Positions 44,751 through 53,547 of a stretch of DNA of 64,000 nt are shown here, one piece after another. A program made the position numbers and the translations under genes. The number at the start of each line of letters is the position of its first letter. Positions within the stretch are counted from its first letter, which is position 1. The notes under the pieces are model-generated. The model was not told where the DNA came from, searched no databases, and worked only from the letters and a program-made list of their open reading frames with translations. The stretch spans positions 1 through 64,000 of the forward strand of contig JABLXV010000040.1 in the NCBI GenBank assembly GCA_013177895.1. The letters run 5' to 3'. This DNA comes from Brevinematales bacterium (lineage in GTDB: Bacteria > Spirochaetota > Brevinematia > Brevinematales > GWF1-51-8).

Positions 44751-45347
44751 TTACTTCATTTCTTCCCTATTCCTGATAGCCTGCGCGAGGCTTCCTTTTC
44801 CGGCGTACTGGATGTCCGTACCGACCGGGATACCCCTCGCCGGCAGGGTGATCTTCAACCCCTTTTCCTCGAGCATCTGCGCGATATACAGCGCGGTCGC
44901 GTCGCCCTCGGTAGTAGAACTCAGCGCTACTACTATTTCCTTCGCCGTACCGTCCGACGCACGCCGCAGTAACGACTTCAGTTCCAGATCGTCGGGGGTA
45001 ATTCCGTTTAACGGCGAAATCAGCCCGCCGAGGACATGGTACATCCCGCGATAGCTCGCGGTCTCCTCGATATAGTAAATATCGATCGCGGTCTCCACCA
45101 CGCAGATGACCGTTTCGTCGCGCGACGCATCGCCGCAGATCGCGCAGGGGTCGCTGTCCGTAATATTACCGCATATCGAGCAGAGCCGCATATCTGCTTT
45201 AAGCCTGATTATCGAGTCGGCCAATTCATTCGCGAACTCATCGGGCTGTGAGAGCAGGTAAAAGCTCAGGCGTTCCGACGTTTTCCGGCCGATACCCGGC
45301 AGGCGCGAAAATTCGCGGACAAATCGCTCTATATTCTGGGGAAGCAT
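44751..45347 (-). CDS. recR: Recombination mediator RecR
   Basis: 198 residues. RecR acts with RecF/RecO to load RecA on gapped DNA. The N-terminal helix-hairpin-helix (FSRLPGIGRKTSERLSFYLL), the zinc finger CSICGNITDSDPCAIC and a Toprim domain (ICVVETAIDIYYIEE, later ALSSTTEGDATALYI) appear in the standard order. The start is 4 bp after the ybaB stop. Confidence 0.96.
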   Translation of the reverse strand: MLPQNIERFVREFSRLPGIGRKTSERLSFYLLSQPDEFANELADSIIRLKADMRLCSICGNITDSDPCAICGDASRDETVICVVETAIDIYYIEETASYRGMYHVLGGLISPLNGITPDDLELKSLLRRASDGTAKEIVVALSSTTEGDATALYIAQMLEEKGLKITLPARGIPVGTDIQYAGKGSLAQAIRNREEMK

Positions 45348-45351
45348 AAAA

Positions 45352-45657
45352 TCATTGCTTACCCATCAGCATATTCGCAAGACCGGAATTTTTGAACTGT
45401 TTCTTCAGCATTTTATCAATCTCTTTTACAGCAACACTATGCGCCTCTTTGGTGAGTTTCGCAAGTTCCTCGCGGGGAAGATTGGCGGTATCCTCGCTGA
45501 ACTCGATGCTTTTAATCGCCTTATCGCCGTCGAGAGTGATCGTGATATATCCCCGTTTCGAACGCCCTGTCGCGCGAAGGTGTTCCGTCTCCTTCTTGGC
45601 ATCGTCCGCCATTTTTTTGATACGTCCGACTTCTTTAAAATTATCCATTATTCCCAT
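45352..45657 (-). CDS. ybaB: YbaB/EbfC nucleoid-associated protein
   Basis: 101 residues. A small DNA-binding dimer. The ITITLDGDKAIKSIEFSED segment and the amphipathic C-terminal helix with LANMLMGK are typical. GGAGGAAC precedes the ATG. The dnaX-ybaB-recR order is widely conserved and supports the assignment. Confidence 0.94.
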   Translation of the reverse strand: MGIMDNFKEVGRIKKMADDAKKETEHLRATGRSKRGYITITLDGDKAIKSIEFSEDTANLPREELAKLTKEAHSVAVKEIDKMLKKQFKNSGLANMLMGKQ

Positions 45658-45670
45658 ATTGTTCCTCCGC

Positions 45671-47359
45671 TTATTTGTCTATTTTTGCGTCAAATTTATC
45701 CTTTAATAACCCGCTGACAGAGAAAAGCCCGCTGTCGGGATTACCTTCGTTTACAGGCTTTGTTTCAGGAGCCGGCTTCTCATGTGTCACCGGGGCTTTT
45801 ATCTCCTCTCTTTCAGGACTTTCCACTGCGGTAGCATTCCCCGCTGTGGAATTCTCGAATATAAACTGAAACGTTTTCCCCGTCTCGGTTTCCATATCCT
45901 TCGCGATCTCACCGGCGCGGGAATTGAAAAATTCTACCGAATGCGCGCTCCCAATTCTCACGCGTATCGTGTTGTTCATCTCCTCGATAGATACCAGTTC
46001 GGCGGACATGCTTTTCCGCAACGGGTTCTTCTGGAGTATGCGGCGAACCGTGTCATTCACATTATCAGTGGATTTCACGGCTGCGGGCACAAATTCCACG
46101 GGCTTCGGTTCGAGTTTTTTATAGGCGACCGGTTTATTATCAGGTGGGGGAGTTTCCGCGGGAGCCGGGATAGCCTGCTTAACCGCCGGCATTTCGCGCG
46201 GGATATTCGACCCGGTGTTTCCCGCCGCGAGACGGACGATCTCGTTACGGATTTCCGCTAACGGTATCATATTTTTATAATCGAGCGCCTTGAAAAGCGC
46301 GTTTTCCAGTACGAATCGTTCCAAGAGGTCGCTCCGCAGTCCGGTATAGCAGTTTACCATAATCTGAATGATGCGCGTGATCTCCTCGTTAGTGAGCGGC
46401 TGAAACACTTCCATCGTTTCCTGATAGCGTTTTTCCGACAAATCCACCATTTCATGCTCGCGCGGGAGGTTCCGGACGAGAAGCCCCTTTTTCATATAAT
46501 CGATAAAGTGCTTAACGAATAAAGGGATATCCCCGAAGTTTTCAAGGTAATCGTGCACCACTTCGAGCACACGGACGGAATCGGACCGGATGATCGCGGT
46601 AGTCACATTCTTAAAATATTCCTCGTCGGGGATACCGAGCACTTCGATCACTGTTTTCTCGGTGATATTCCCGTCGGAGTACAGGACGATCTGGTCGTAA
46701 ATACTCTGCCCGTCGCGCATCGAGCCGTCGGCGGCGTCCGCGATCAGGAACAATCCTTCCTCGGTCGCGTGTATCTTTTCTTTATCAGAAATATTTTTCA
46801 GTTGGGTGACAATCACCGATGCGGGGATTTTCTTGAATACATAGTGCTGACAGCGCGAGCGGATAGTGGGGATTACTTTATGAGGCTCGGTAGTGGCGAG
46901 CATGAATATCACATGCTCCGGGGGTTCCTCGAGTGTTTTCAGAAGCGCGTTGGAGGCCTCGAGGGTCAGCATATGCACTTCGTCGATAATATATATCTTA
47001 TAACGGCCCTTGAGAGGCATATACGCGACCGTATCGCGGACTTCGCGGATATTATCGATACCCCGGTTCGACGCGCCGTCGATCTCACGGACATCGAGCG
47101 AATTCCCGCTCATAATATCCACGCAGACCGCGCATTGATTGCACGGTTCGGCGGTTATCCCGGTATCGCAGTTCAACGCTTTAGCGAGGATGCGCGCGGT
47201 AGTAGTCTTCCCTACTCCGCGGGGGCCGGAGAATAAAAAAGCGTGCGGGATTTTACCCGACGATAATGCGTTGGTTAACGCGCGCGTGACATGTTCTTGT
47301 CCGATGACTTCACCGAAAGTCTGAGGCCGCCATTTTCTGGCGGTTACTTGGTATTCCAT
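45671..47359 (-). CDS. dnaX: DNA polymerase III subunit gamma/tau
   Basis: 562 residues. The clamp-loader ATPase contains Walker A GPRGVGKTTTARILAKALNC, zinc-binding Cys residues (CDTG...CNQCAVC), the DEVHML Walker B and the SRCQHYVFKKI sensor region. Domain III is followed by a Pro/Glu/Thr-rich linker and a tau-like C-terminus with a conserved-looking segment at about 420-500. I did not identify a programmed frameshift site, so whether a short gamma form is made is open. The upstream gap (129 bp) must hold its promoter. Confidence 0.95.
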   Translation of the reverse strand: MEYQVTARKWRPQTFGEVIGQEHVTRALTNALSSGKIPHAFLFSGPRGVGKTTTARILAKALNCDTGITAEPCNQCAVCVDIMSGNSLDVREIDGASNRGIDNIREVRDTVAYMPLKGRYKIYIIDEVHMLTLEASNALLKTLEEPPEHVIFMLATTEPHKVIPTIRSRCQHYVFKKIPASVIVTQLKNISDKEKIHATEEGLFLIADAADGSMRDGQSIYDQIVLYSDGNITEKTVIEVLGIPDEEYFKNVTTAIIRSDSVRVLEVVHDYLENFGDIPLFVKHFIDYMKKGLLVRNLPREHEMVDLSEKRYQETMEVFQPLTNEEITRIIQIMVNCYTGLRSDLLERFVLENALFKALDYKNMIPLAEIRNEIVRLAAGNTGSNIPREMPAVKQAIPAPAETPPPDNKPVAYKKLEPKPVEFVPAAVKSTDNVNDTVRRILQKNPLRKSMSAELVSIEEMNNTIRVRIGSAHSVEFFNSRAGEIAKDMETETGKTFQFIFENSTAGNATAVESPEREEIKAPVTHEKPAPETKPVNEGNPDSGLFSVSGLLKDKFDAKIDK

Positions 47360-47434
47360 TCAGATAGCGCTCCGAAACAACGGTCACATTATTTTAAGCC
47401 ATTTTAAAGAAAATTGGAAATTTTATCTAGATAG

Positions 47435-47456
47435 ATTCGTGAAATAATTCACGAAT
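47435..47456. repeat. Perfect AT-rich palindrome upstream of dnaX
   Basis: ATTCGTGAA (47435-47443) and TTCACGAAT (47448-47456) with a 4-base ATAA centre. It lies 33 bp after the nuclease stop and 75 bp before the dnaX start. It lacks a strong T-run, so an operator is as likely as a terminator. Confidence 0.55.
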
Positions 47457-47488
47457 AGAATATGTAAGTTATTTTATTGCAATGATAT

Positions 47489-48097
47489 CTATTGACGCCA
47501 GCGGGAGTTCCATTTTCGTTTCTTTTTCGCCCACCCAGCGCGCAGAATCAAACGGATAACGATTAAAAGGATAGACGCCGATCCGAAAATTATCCCCAAC
47601 GCGAGCGGATCATTCGGCTCGGCGGTCTTTTTCGGGCTCGACTTCCGGTAATCCCACGGCGGTATCGGGTTCGCCGATTCCCAAAGGCCTATCCCAGCGC
47701 TCTTGGCGTTCTCCTGCAACTTCTCCCATTCCCCGCAGATAGGCTTATTGCAGTACTGCTTATAGACCCATGCCCATCCCGCGCGGATCAGTTCCTCGTT
47801 CAGGCATAAACCTCCGGCATATGCCAAACCTACAGTCCGGCCGTACTGATCGGTGTCTATCGTTTCAATTTCCAGCATGCCCGCCTTGACGAATTCGACG
47901 GTGAACAGGTAGGCGCCGTTGCCGTACTCCTGCGACGCTTCGGGGCAATCTATCCCCCATAGCCGCAGGTCAACCGACGAGCCGCCGGATAAAAGTTCCA
48001 GCGTATCCCCGTCCTTTACCCTTACAACCTCCGCCTGCCACGGAAAAGCAATGTATGGAAGAATAAGAAAGATAAGCGCAGTAAAAAATGTTTTCAC
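47489..48097 (-). CDS. Secreted/membrane-anchored thermonuclease-family nuclease
   Basis: 202 residues from a GTG start. A signal sequence (FFTALIFLILPYIAFPWQA) precedes a staphylococcal-nuclease fold. The SNase motifs VKDGDTLEL, LRLWGIDCPE, YGRTVGLAY and ELIRAGWAWVY are present, with the usual Arg/Asp/Glu active-site residues in the first three. A second hydrophobic helix at about residues 168-187 (LGIIFGSASILLIVIRLIL) and a strongly basic tail (AKKKRKWNSRWRQ) close the protein, so it probably stays membrane-attached by its C-terminus. It lies 10 bp after the GH57 gene. Confidence 0.88.
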   Translation of the reverse strand: MKTFFTALIFLILPYIAFPWQAEVVRVKDGDTLELLSGGSSVDLRLWGIDCPEASQEYGNGAYLFTVEFVKAGMLEIETIDTDQYGRTVGLAYAGGLCLNEELIRAGWAWVYKQYCNKPICGEWEKLQENAKSAGIGLWESANPIPPWDYRKSSPKKTAEPNDPLALGIIFGSASILLIVIRLILRAGWAKKKRKWNSRWRQ

Positions 48098-48107
48098 TAA
48101 AACCCCG

Positions 48108-49703
48108 TTAGCCGTACACTCTGAAGTCGATCTCCGGGAAAATATTGTCCCGGTACTCGGTTTCGGATAGCCATTTCTTGTCGAACTTTTTTGTCTGTAC
48201 CATATTGCACAGCTTGTTAAACCGTCCTATATGGTCGCGGGTGCGTTTCTGGGCGTATTCCACCATCGTGTTGGTTTTCATAATAAACGCCCAGTCCGAG
48301 GATTGCGCGAGGAGGAGTTCCCTCGCCGCCTGGTTGAGCGCCCTGGATACCAACGGATCGGCAGTGCTTTTATACTTGATGGCCATTTCTATCATCTTTT
48401 CATCCGCTTTATGCAGGTGACGGTATATCCAGTCGTTGGTATCGTTCAGCCAGAATTCGTTATATCCCATATATCCCCAACTGCACATCGGCGGGGTTGC
48501 TGTCTGGTTCTCCGGGTAACGCTGCATATACTCCGGGGGCGTAATCGTGCTGATGATTGAAGAATTATGCATCGCTTTCAGCAGGTTATAGATAAAGTCC
48601 GGGCCTTCGTACCACCAGTGTCCGAACAATTCCGCGTCGTACATGGATACGATGCACGGCTCGCGATCCATCTGGTCTGACAGATACTCGACCTGACGCT
48701 CGCGGTTCTGGACAAAATTGTTGCCGTGATCGATAGTACGACTATATGCGACTTCGGGGTCGTAAAAATGCTTATGCTCCATCGGGGTATCTTTACTGGT
48801 AACCCGGTGATACTTGATGCCGGTCGCGATACGCAGGCCGCTTTCATGGATATAGGGCTTGATGTACTCGTAGTCGAGGTCGAAGCCTATATCGCGGTAA
48901 AACTCCCGGTAGTTCGGGTCGCCGGGGTATCCTTCGTCGGCGCTCCATACAGAATTGGAAGTCTCGATATCGCGGGCGAAGTATGCCATATGATTATTGG
49001 TAACCATCGGCGCGAAAACCCCGTATTTAGGGCGGCGGTCGGCGTGGAGAATACCGTGGGTATCGACAAAAAAGTACTTGATATCGCCCTCGGCGAGGAT
49101 ATTCTCGAGGCCGGGATAATACCCGCATTCCCCGTTCCACATACCTCGCGGGGGACGTCCGAAATGCCGTTCGTAATCCTTGACCGCGGTAAGCACCTGA
49201 CCGCGCACGGCGTTGGGATACATATCCATCAGCGGGAGAAATCCGTGGGTCGCGCCGCAGGTGACTATTTCGAGTTTCCCCAAGTCCTGGAAACGTTTGA
49301 ACCCGAGCAGGATATTTTTATGGTACTTGTTGACGAAAGTGTCGTAGGCTTTTTTAAACTTATACTGGTAGCTTTTCGACGCTTTATGCAGCTCAGGCTG
49401 ATACATAGTACGGATTATTTCTTTCTCGGCAAGTTCCATGAGGAGTTCGAGGTGATGCACATAACGATCCTGCAACAACGGATCGGCGAGCATATTTGCC
49501 AGCGGGGGGGTAATCGACATCGTCACCCTGAAATCCGACCCTTCGTCGATCAGACGCTCGTACACCTCTAGAAGAGGGATATAGGTTTCCGTGATAGCTT
49601 CGTACAGCCAGCGTTCTTCGAGCGCGTCTTTATATTCGGGGTGTCTGACGAACGGAAGATGCGCGTGAAGTACCAGCATCCAATAACCGCGCGGATTTCC
49701 CAT
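48108..49703 (-). CDS. GH57 family 1,4-alpha-glucan branching enzyme
   Basis: 531 residues. The N-terminal LVLHAHLPFVRHPEY opens the GH57 barrel. The catalytic nucleophile is expected at Glu192 (MWNGECGYYPG, aligned with WLPECAY of the Thermus enzyme) and the acid/base Asp356 in MYDAELFGHWWYEGP. The C-terminal helical domain (about 420-530) with WIYRHLHKADEKMIEMA and SSDWAFIMKT is the substrate-binding part seen in branching enzymes but not in GH57 amylases. It forms alpha-1,6 branches in glycogen. No other glycogen gene is adjacent. AAGGAG precedes the ATG. Confidence 0.88.
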   Translation of the reverse strand: MGNPRGYWMLVLHAHLPFVRHPEYKDALEERWLYEAITETYIPLLEVYERLIDEGSDFRVTMSITPPLANMLADPLLQDRYVHHLELLMELAEKEIIRTMYQPELHKASKSYQYKFKKAYDTFVNKYHKNILLGFKRFQDLGKLEIVTCGATHGFLPLMDMYPNAVRGQVLTAVKDYERHFGRPPRGMWNGECGYYPGLENILAEGDIKYFFVDTHGILHADRRPKYGVFAPMVTNNHMAYFARDIETSNSVWSADEGYPGDPNYREFYRDIGFDLDYEYIKPYIHESGLRIATGIKYHRVTSKDTPMEHKHFYDPEVAYSRTIDHGNNFVQNRERQVEYLSDQMDREPCIVSMYDAELFGHWWYEGPDFIYNLLKAMHNSSIISTITPPEYMQRYPENQTATPPMCSWGYMGYNEFWLNDTNDWIYRHLHKADEKMIEMAIKYKSTADPLVSRALNQAARELLLAQSSDWAFIMKTNTMVEYAQKRTRDHIGRFNKLCNMVQTKKFDKKWLSETEYRDNIFPEIDFRVYG

Positions 49704-49732
49704 ACACTTCTCCTTAATTATTATTCAGAATA

Positions 49733-49760
49733 ATATTAAAGCAAGAAATATAAAAGTCAA
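49733..49760 (-). promoter_or_regulatory. Promoter of the GH57-nuclease pair
   Basis: On the minus strand TTGACT (49760-49755) and TAATAT (49738-49733) with a 16-bp spacer, 29 bp before the start. Confidence 0.6.
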
Positions 49761-49818
49761 TACTTTTTATTATCGGAGAAGTAAAAGGCATATATAGAAA
49801 TGAGTTATCGTTCTTCCT

Positions 49819-49847
49819 TTGACTAATATAGGCTTTCATATTATAAT
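49819..49847 (+). promoter_or_regulatory. Promoter of the DUF4015 gene
   Basis: TTGACT at 49819-49824 and TATAAT at 49842-49847 with a 17-bp spacer, 30 bp before the ATG at 49878. Confidence 0.75.
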
Positions 49848-49877
49848 TATCGCTCAATCAAATCCGAGGAGCGTCGC

Positions 49878-51935
49878 ATGTTATTTCGCTTAGCCGTTTT
49901 TATCCTTTTTCTCATCCCCTGCGCCGGTTTCAGCCAGAATCCCCCTTCAGGCCCGGTTAACGACCCGGATAACCTCATTCTGGTCGGTTCGTCGAAGGGT
50001 TTATTTTACTGGGACGGCAAGAATACTTTACAGCCGTTATGGACAAAAACCGAAGTGACGCGCATTCTCAAGGTCTCCTACGGGTACTTTTTCCTGACCT
50101 CCCTCGGTATCGTCTATTCGAAGGACCTGAAGAAATTCGAGTACAGAAACGAGGGCTTTCATGCGCAGGTATTGAAACTTTATCATAACGAAACGAAGAG
50201 CTTCACCAATATCTTCAAGCCCCTGAGCGACCTGAAGGCCGACCCCGTCAACCCGATGAACCTTGTCGCCTCGTCGAAGGACGGCGTATACTACTCCACC
50301 GACGGCGGAAAAAAATGGGCTTTTATCGATAACATCAACTCGTTCACGGGCATCCAGTCCGCCGCGATATTCACCGACCCCGACCTGAAAATCATCATGG
50401 CGCACCCGTTCAAAGGGGTATATCTGAAAAATATCACGAAGAAGGGGAAATGGGAGAATATATCGAAGGGTCTGCACGGGTATTTTATCGGCTACGAAGA
50501 GGTGTCCGATTTTATCGTTGTTCCCAACGGTAAGGATATCGAAATAATCGCGAGCCAGAACTTTTTCCCGGCGATTTTCAAGATGAGTCTGAAATCCAAA
50601 GTGTGGAAAGGCGTATACTATCCGGGCGATACGTCCCAAGACTATATCGACGCTATCGACGGGTTATTCCTGAAGGACGGCAACCTCTATTTTAATATGT
50701 CGAAGGGTATTAAAAAACTCCCCCTCTTCCCGGTCGCGAAAACCAATATGGTTACGGGAGTCCCGGACCTGAGCTTTCAGAGCAAGCTGGAGAACGAACT
50801 TTCCGCTAGAATCGACTGTATTCTGTGGGTCGAGAACGGTAGTATAAAGTTCAATATGAGCGAACTCTGGATGTACTCCAAGTTCAATAAAAAGAAATAT
50901 TTCGATATGGCGAATAACAAGAAGGGTCTCTATCTGCCCTATTTCTTCGCGCGAAGCTCTTCCAAACTGGAAGAAGTCACCGGTATCATGCAAAAGACCG
51001 GGCTGAATACAATCGTAATCGATATGAAGGACGATTTCGGGATACTCCGTTTTAACCCGACGAGTCCCCTGCTGAAACAGATCGGGAAAGTTTCAAATCC
51101 CGTCGACCTTGAGACATTTATCCCCAAGATGAAAAAAATGGGGATTTACCTGATCGCACGCATCGTGGTATTTAAGGATCAGGTGCTTTTCAAATATAAC
51201 GGGTACGAGTACTCGGTGAAGAATAAGGGGTCGAAGAACCCGTGGATAGGCTATGAGATCGATAAAAAGACCAAGAAAACCAACCAGACGATGGAATACT
51301 GGGTCGACCCTTACTGCGAAAAGGTCTGGGAATACAATGTCGCGATCGCGAACGACCTGATCAAGCAGGGCTTCGACGAGATACAGTTCGACTACATCCG
51401 GTTCCCCACCGACGGTTATAATATCTACAGTGCGTCATTTTCCTATAAAGAGAAAGGAATGGATAAAGACAGCGCGCTCATGTCGTTCCTGAACTACGCC
51501 CGCGAGAATATTAAAGCGCCGCTGTCTATCGACGTGTACGGCGCGAACGGGTGGTACCGTTCGGGATTGTTCACCGGGCAGGACGTGGAAACGCTCGGGA
51601 AGTATATCGACGCGATTTCGCCGATGTATTACCCGTCGCACTTCGAGCAAAATTTTTTAGCCTATAAACCGCAGGAACTCCGCCCCTACCGTATCTATAA
51701 GTTCGGGGGATTCCGCACTTTCTTTATCTCGAAGTACTCTCTCGTGATACGCCCGTTCGTGCAGGCCTTCAAGATCGGCGTCAGCTATGACATCAAGTAC
51801 TACGGGCCTCGTTATATGTGGTATGAGATCAAAGGCTTACAGGATTCGGTGAATCAGGGATATTTATACTGGAACGCCGCCGGGAAGTACCAGGACTTAT
51901 TAAAGGTATATACCGACGAGATGACGAACCAGTAA
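49878..51935 (+). CDS. Secreted DUF4015 putative glycoside hydrolase with N-terminal propeller-like domain
   Basis: 685 residues. A Sec signal (FRLAVFILFLIPCAGFSQ) is followed by about 300 residues resembling a beta-propeller with Asp-box-like repeats (KDGVYYSTDGGKKWAFI). From about residue 340, FARSSSKLEEVTGIMQKTG and TIVIDMKDDFGILRF begin a TIM-barrel-like domain of the DUF4015 (COG1306) type; later blocks are YLIARIVVFKDQVL, WVDPYCEKVWEYNVAIAND and GFDEIQFDYIRFPTDG, which hold the acidic residues expected for sugar hydrolysis. The substrate is unknown. GAGGAG precedes the ATG. Confidence 0.85.
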   Translation: MLFRLAVFILFLIPCAGFSQNPPSGPVNDPDNLILVGSSKGLFYWDGKNTLQPLWTKTEVTRILKVSYGYFFLTSLGIVYSKDLKKFEYRNEGFHAQVLKLYHNETKSFTNIFKPLSDLKADPVNPMNLVASSKDGVYYSTDGGKKWAFIDNINSFTGIQSAAIFTDPDLKIIMAHPFKGVYLKNITKKGKWENISKGLHGYFIGYEEVSDFIVVPNGKDIEIIASQNFFPAIFKMSLKSKVWKGVYYPGDTSQDYIDAIDGLFLKDGNLYFNMSKGIKKLPLFPVAKTNMVTGVPDLSFQSKLENELSARIDCILWVENGSIKFNMSELWMYSKFNKKKYFDMANNKKGLYLPYFFARSSSKLEEVTGIMQKTGLNTIVIDMKDDFGILRFNPTSPLLKQIGKVSNPVDLETFIPKMKKMGIYLIARIVVFKDQVLFKYNGYEYSVKNKGSKNPWIGYEIDKKTKKTNQTMEYWVDPYCEKVWEYNVAIANDLIKQGFDEIQFDYIRFPTDGYNIYSASFSYKEKGMDKDSALMSFLNYARENIKAPLSIDVYGANGWYRSGLFTGQDVETLGKYIDAISPMYYPSHFEQNFLAYKPQELRPYRIYKFGGFRTFFISKYSLVIRPFVQAFKIGVSYDIKYYGPRYMWYEIKGLQDSVNQGYLYWNAAGKYQDLLKVYTDEMTNQ

Positions 51936-52985
51936 TCAGAAGCACTTACCGGTGCTCTTTTTACTGCATGTATCCGCGCCGCATTTATAGCATATTTCGT
52001 TCACGAGCGGACGGCCGTCGAAGAAATCACGGATATTCGATAATGTGGTATGCGCGATATTATGGAGCGCCTCACGGGTAAAGAACGCCTGATGGGACGT
52101 TACCAGCACATTGGGGAAGGTCAGAAGACGCGCGAGGATATCGTCGTCGATAATATTCCCGGAAAAGTCCTCGAAAAAGTAGTCGCTCTCTTCCTCGTAA
52201 ACATCCAGTCCCGCCGAGCCGACTTTTTTCGCCTTCAGTCCCTCTATCAGCGCGACCGTATCGATCAGCGCGCCCCGGCTTGTGTTAATAATCATCACGC
52301 CGGGTTTCATCTTTTTTATCGCATCCTCGTTTATCAGATGGTAGGTATCCTTCGCTAACGGGCAATGGAGCGAGATAATATCGGATTCGTTGTAGATGGT
52401 ATCCAGAGCGGCGTATTCGAAACCCTGCGTTTTCGCGGCGTCGGGATTGGGGAAGGTGTCGTATGCGAGAACCTTCATGCCGAACCCCTTCAGGATATCG
52501 ATCAGGACGCGCCCTATCCTGCCCGTACCGATCACCCCCGCGGTTTTACCGTACATATCGAAACCGAGGAAACCGTTGATATTAAAATTATTGTCGCGCG
52601 TGCGGTAGTATGCCTTGTGAATCTTCCGGTTGAGCGAGAGGATCAGCCCCGCCGCGTGTTCGGCCACAGCATAGGGAGAATACGCGGGAACCCGCAGGAC
52701 ATGGATTTTCTTATAAACGGCGTGGAGATCGACATTATTGTACCCCGCGCAGCGTAACACTATCAACCGCACGCCCTTTTCGTAGAGGGCGCTGACGACT
52801 TCCTTGTCGATAACATCGTTCACGAATGCGCAGACCACCGGATAACCGGAGGCGAGAATAGCGGTATCATGCCCGAGGCGCGAATGCTGGTATTTTATCT
52901 CATATCCGAATTCCTTATTGACCGTCTTGAACGACTCCTCGTCATAAGGCTTCGCGTCGTAGAATGCAATGCGTACATTATCCAT
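51936..52985 (-). CDS. D-lactate dehydrogenase-type 2-hydroxyacid dehydrogenase with Cys-rich tail
   Basis: 349 residues. NAD-dependent reduction of pyruvate or another 2-ketoacid is expected. The Rossmann motif is GVIGTGRIGR, and the catalytic Arg (INTSRGALID), Glu (AGLDVYEEESDYF) and His (TSHQAFFTREAL) are in place. The VYEEESDYFFEDFSG stretch is typical of fermentative LdhA-type enzymes. The last 18 residues, CYKCGADTCSKKSTGKCF, carry four Cys and look like a small metal site not found in most homologues I know. A strong promoter precedes it. Confidence 0.9.
   Translation of the reverse strand: MDNVRIAFYDAKPYDEESFKTVNKEFGYEIKYQHSRLGHDTAILASGYPVVCAFVNDVIDKEVVSALYEKGVRLIVLRCAGYNNVDLHAVYKKIHVLRVPAYSPYAVAEHAAGLILSLNRKIHKAYYRTRDNNFNINGFLGFDMYGKTAGVIGTGRIGRVLIDILKGFGMKVLAYDTFPNPDAAKTQGFEYAALDTIYNESDIISLHCPLAKDTYHLINEDAIKKMKPGVMIINTSRGALIDTVALIEGLKAKKVGSAGLDVYEEESDYFFEDFSGNIIDDDILARLLTFPNVLVTSHQAFFTREALHNIAHTTLSNIRDFFDGRPLVNEICYKCGADTCSKKSTGKCF
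51941..51962 (+). terminator. Terminator embedded in the convergent gene
   Basis: AGCAC (51941-51945), loop TTACCG, GTGCT (51952-51956), then CTTTTT. It lies 6 bp after the plus-strand stop and inside the last codons of the minus-strand dehydrogenase. Confidence 0.55.
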
Positions 52986-53013
52986 GACAATCCCCCGGAA
53001 TTTTTATATAAGT

Positions 53014-53042
53014 AATATATTACCTATATACTTATATGTCAA
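53014..53042 (-). promoter_or_regulatory. Promoter of the D-2-hydroxyacid dehydrogenase
   Basis: On the minus strand TTGACA (53042-53037) and TATATT (53019-53014) with a 17-bp spacer, 28 bp before the start at 52985. Confidence 0.75.
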
Positions 53043-53047
53043 GTTTT

Positions 53048-53446
53048 TCAGCATTGCGGGCGCATCTGGGCTAATACTTCAAGGCTTTTCTTTTCCCCTT
53101 CGAGCTTGGCGATAATCTTATGGGCGTCTAACAGCCGGCGGGAGATTTTTTTAATCAGCATGACCCCGAAGTTCGGGTCGTTTTTAACCTGCTCGAATAC
53201 GCTGTCTTTATCGAGCGCGAGAAGTTCGGTATCCTCCAACGCATCCAGCGAGGCGGTTCGTTTCGATCCCAGGAAAAGGCTCATTTCACCGACGCAGTCG
53301 TTTGCGCCGATCTCGCCCAGAACCACCATTTCTCCGTTGATCATCTTATAGACCCGTATTTTACCCTTCCGAATAACATACATCTCATCCGCCTGGGTCC
53401 CTTCCTGACAGATGACCTGATTTTTTAAGACCTTCAGAATCCTCAT
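53048..53446 (-). CDS. Stand-alone cyclic-nucleotide-binding domain protein
   Basis: 132 residues. One CNB domain: the beta roll GTQADEMYVIRKGKIRVYK and the phosphate-binding-cassette region CVGEMSLFLGSKRTASLDAL, the latter matching the GE...RTA pattern. No DNA-binding domain follows; the C-terminus is a helix ending LEVLAQMRPQC. It must therefore act through a partner. GGAGGG precedes the ATG. It is divergent from a glutaredoxin gene, with which its promoter overlaps. Confidence 0.88.
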   Translation of the reverse strand: MRILKVLKNQVICQEGTQADEMYVIRKGKIRVYKMINGEMVVLGEIGANDCVGEMSLFLGSKRTASLDALEDTELLALDKDSVFEQVKNDPNFGVMLIKKISRRLLDAHKIIAKLEGEKKSLEVLAQMRPQC

Positions 53447-53477
53447 AGGATTCCCTCCTTCTCATTCACCCCATTAT

Positions 53478-53506
53478 AATATAGTATAACTTGCCGGAAA
53501 GCTCAA
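53478..53506 (-). promoter_or_regulatory. Promoter of the CNB-domain gene
   Basis: On the minus strand TTGAGC (53506-53501) and TATATT (53483-53478) with a 17-bp spacer. It overlaps the divergent glutaredoxin promoter. Confidence 0.55.
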
Positions 53507-53519
53507 ATTTAATTATTAT
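53491..53519 (+). promoter_or_regulatory. Promoter of the glutaredoxin gene
   Basis: TTGCCG at 53491-53496 and TATTAT at 53514-53519, 17-bp spacer, in a very AT-rich stretch. Confidence 0.45.
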
Positions 53520-53547
53520 ATATTATTATAATATTAGGAGGCATGAT

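Noticed and set aside
45671-46300. Programmed frameshift producing a short gamma form in dnaX
   Set aside because: I did not find a convincing slippery site followed by a stem-loop in the expected region; I cannot rule it out without a systematic scan.
48726-49571. Plus-strand open frame of 281 codons
   Set aside because: Antisense to the GH57 gene; no motif and no start signal.
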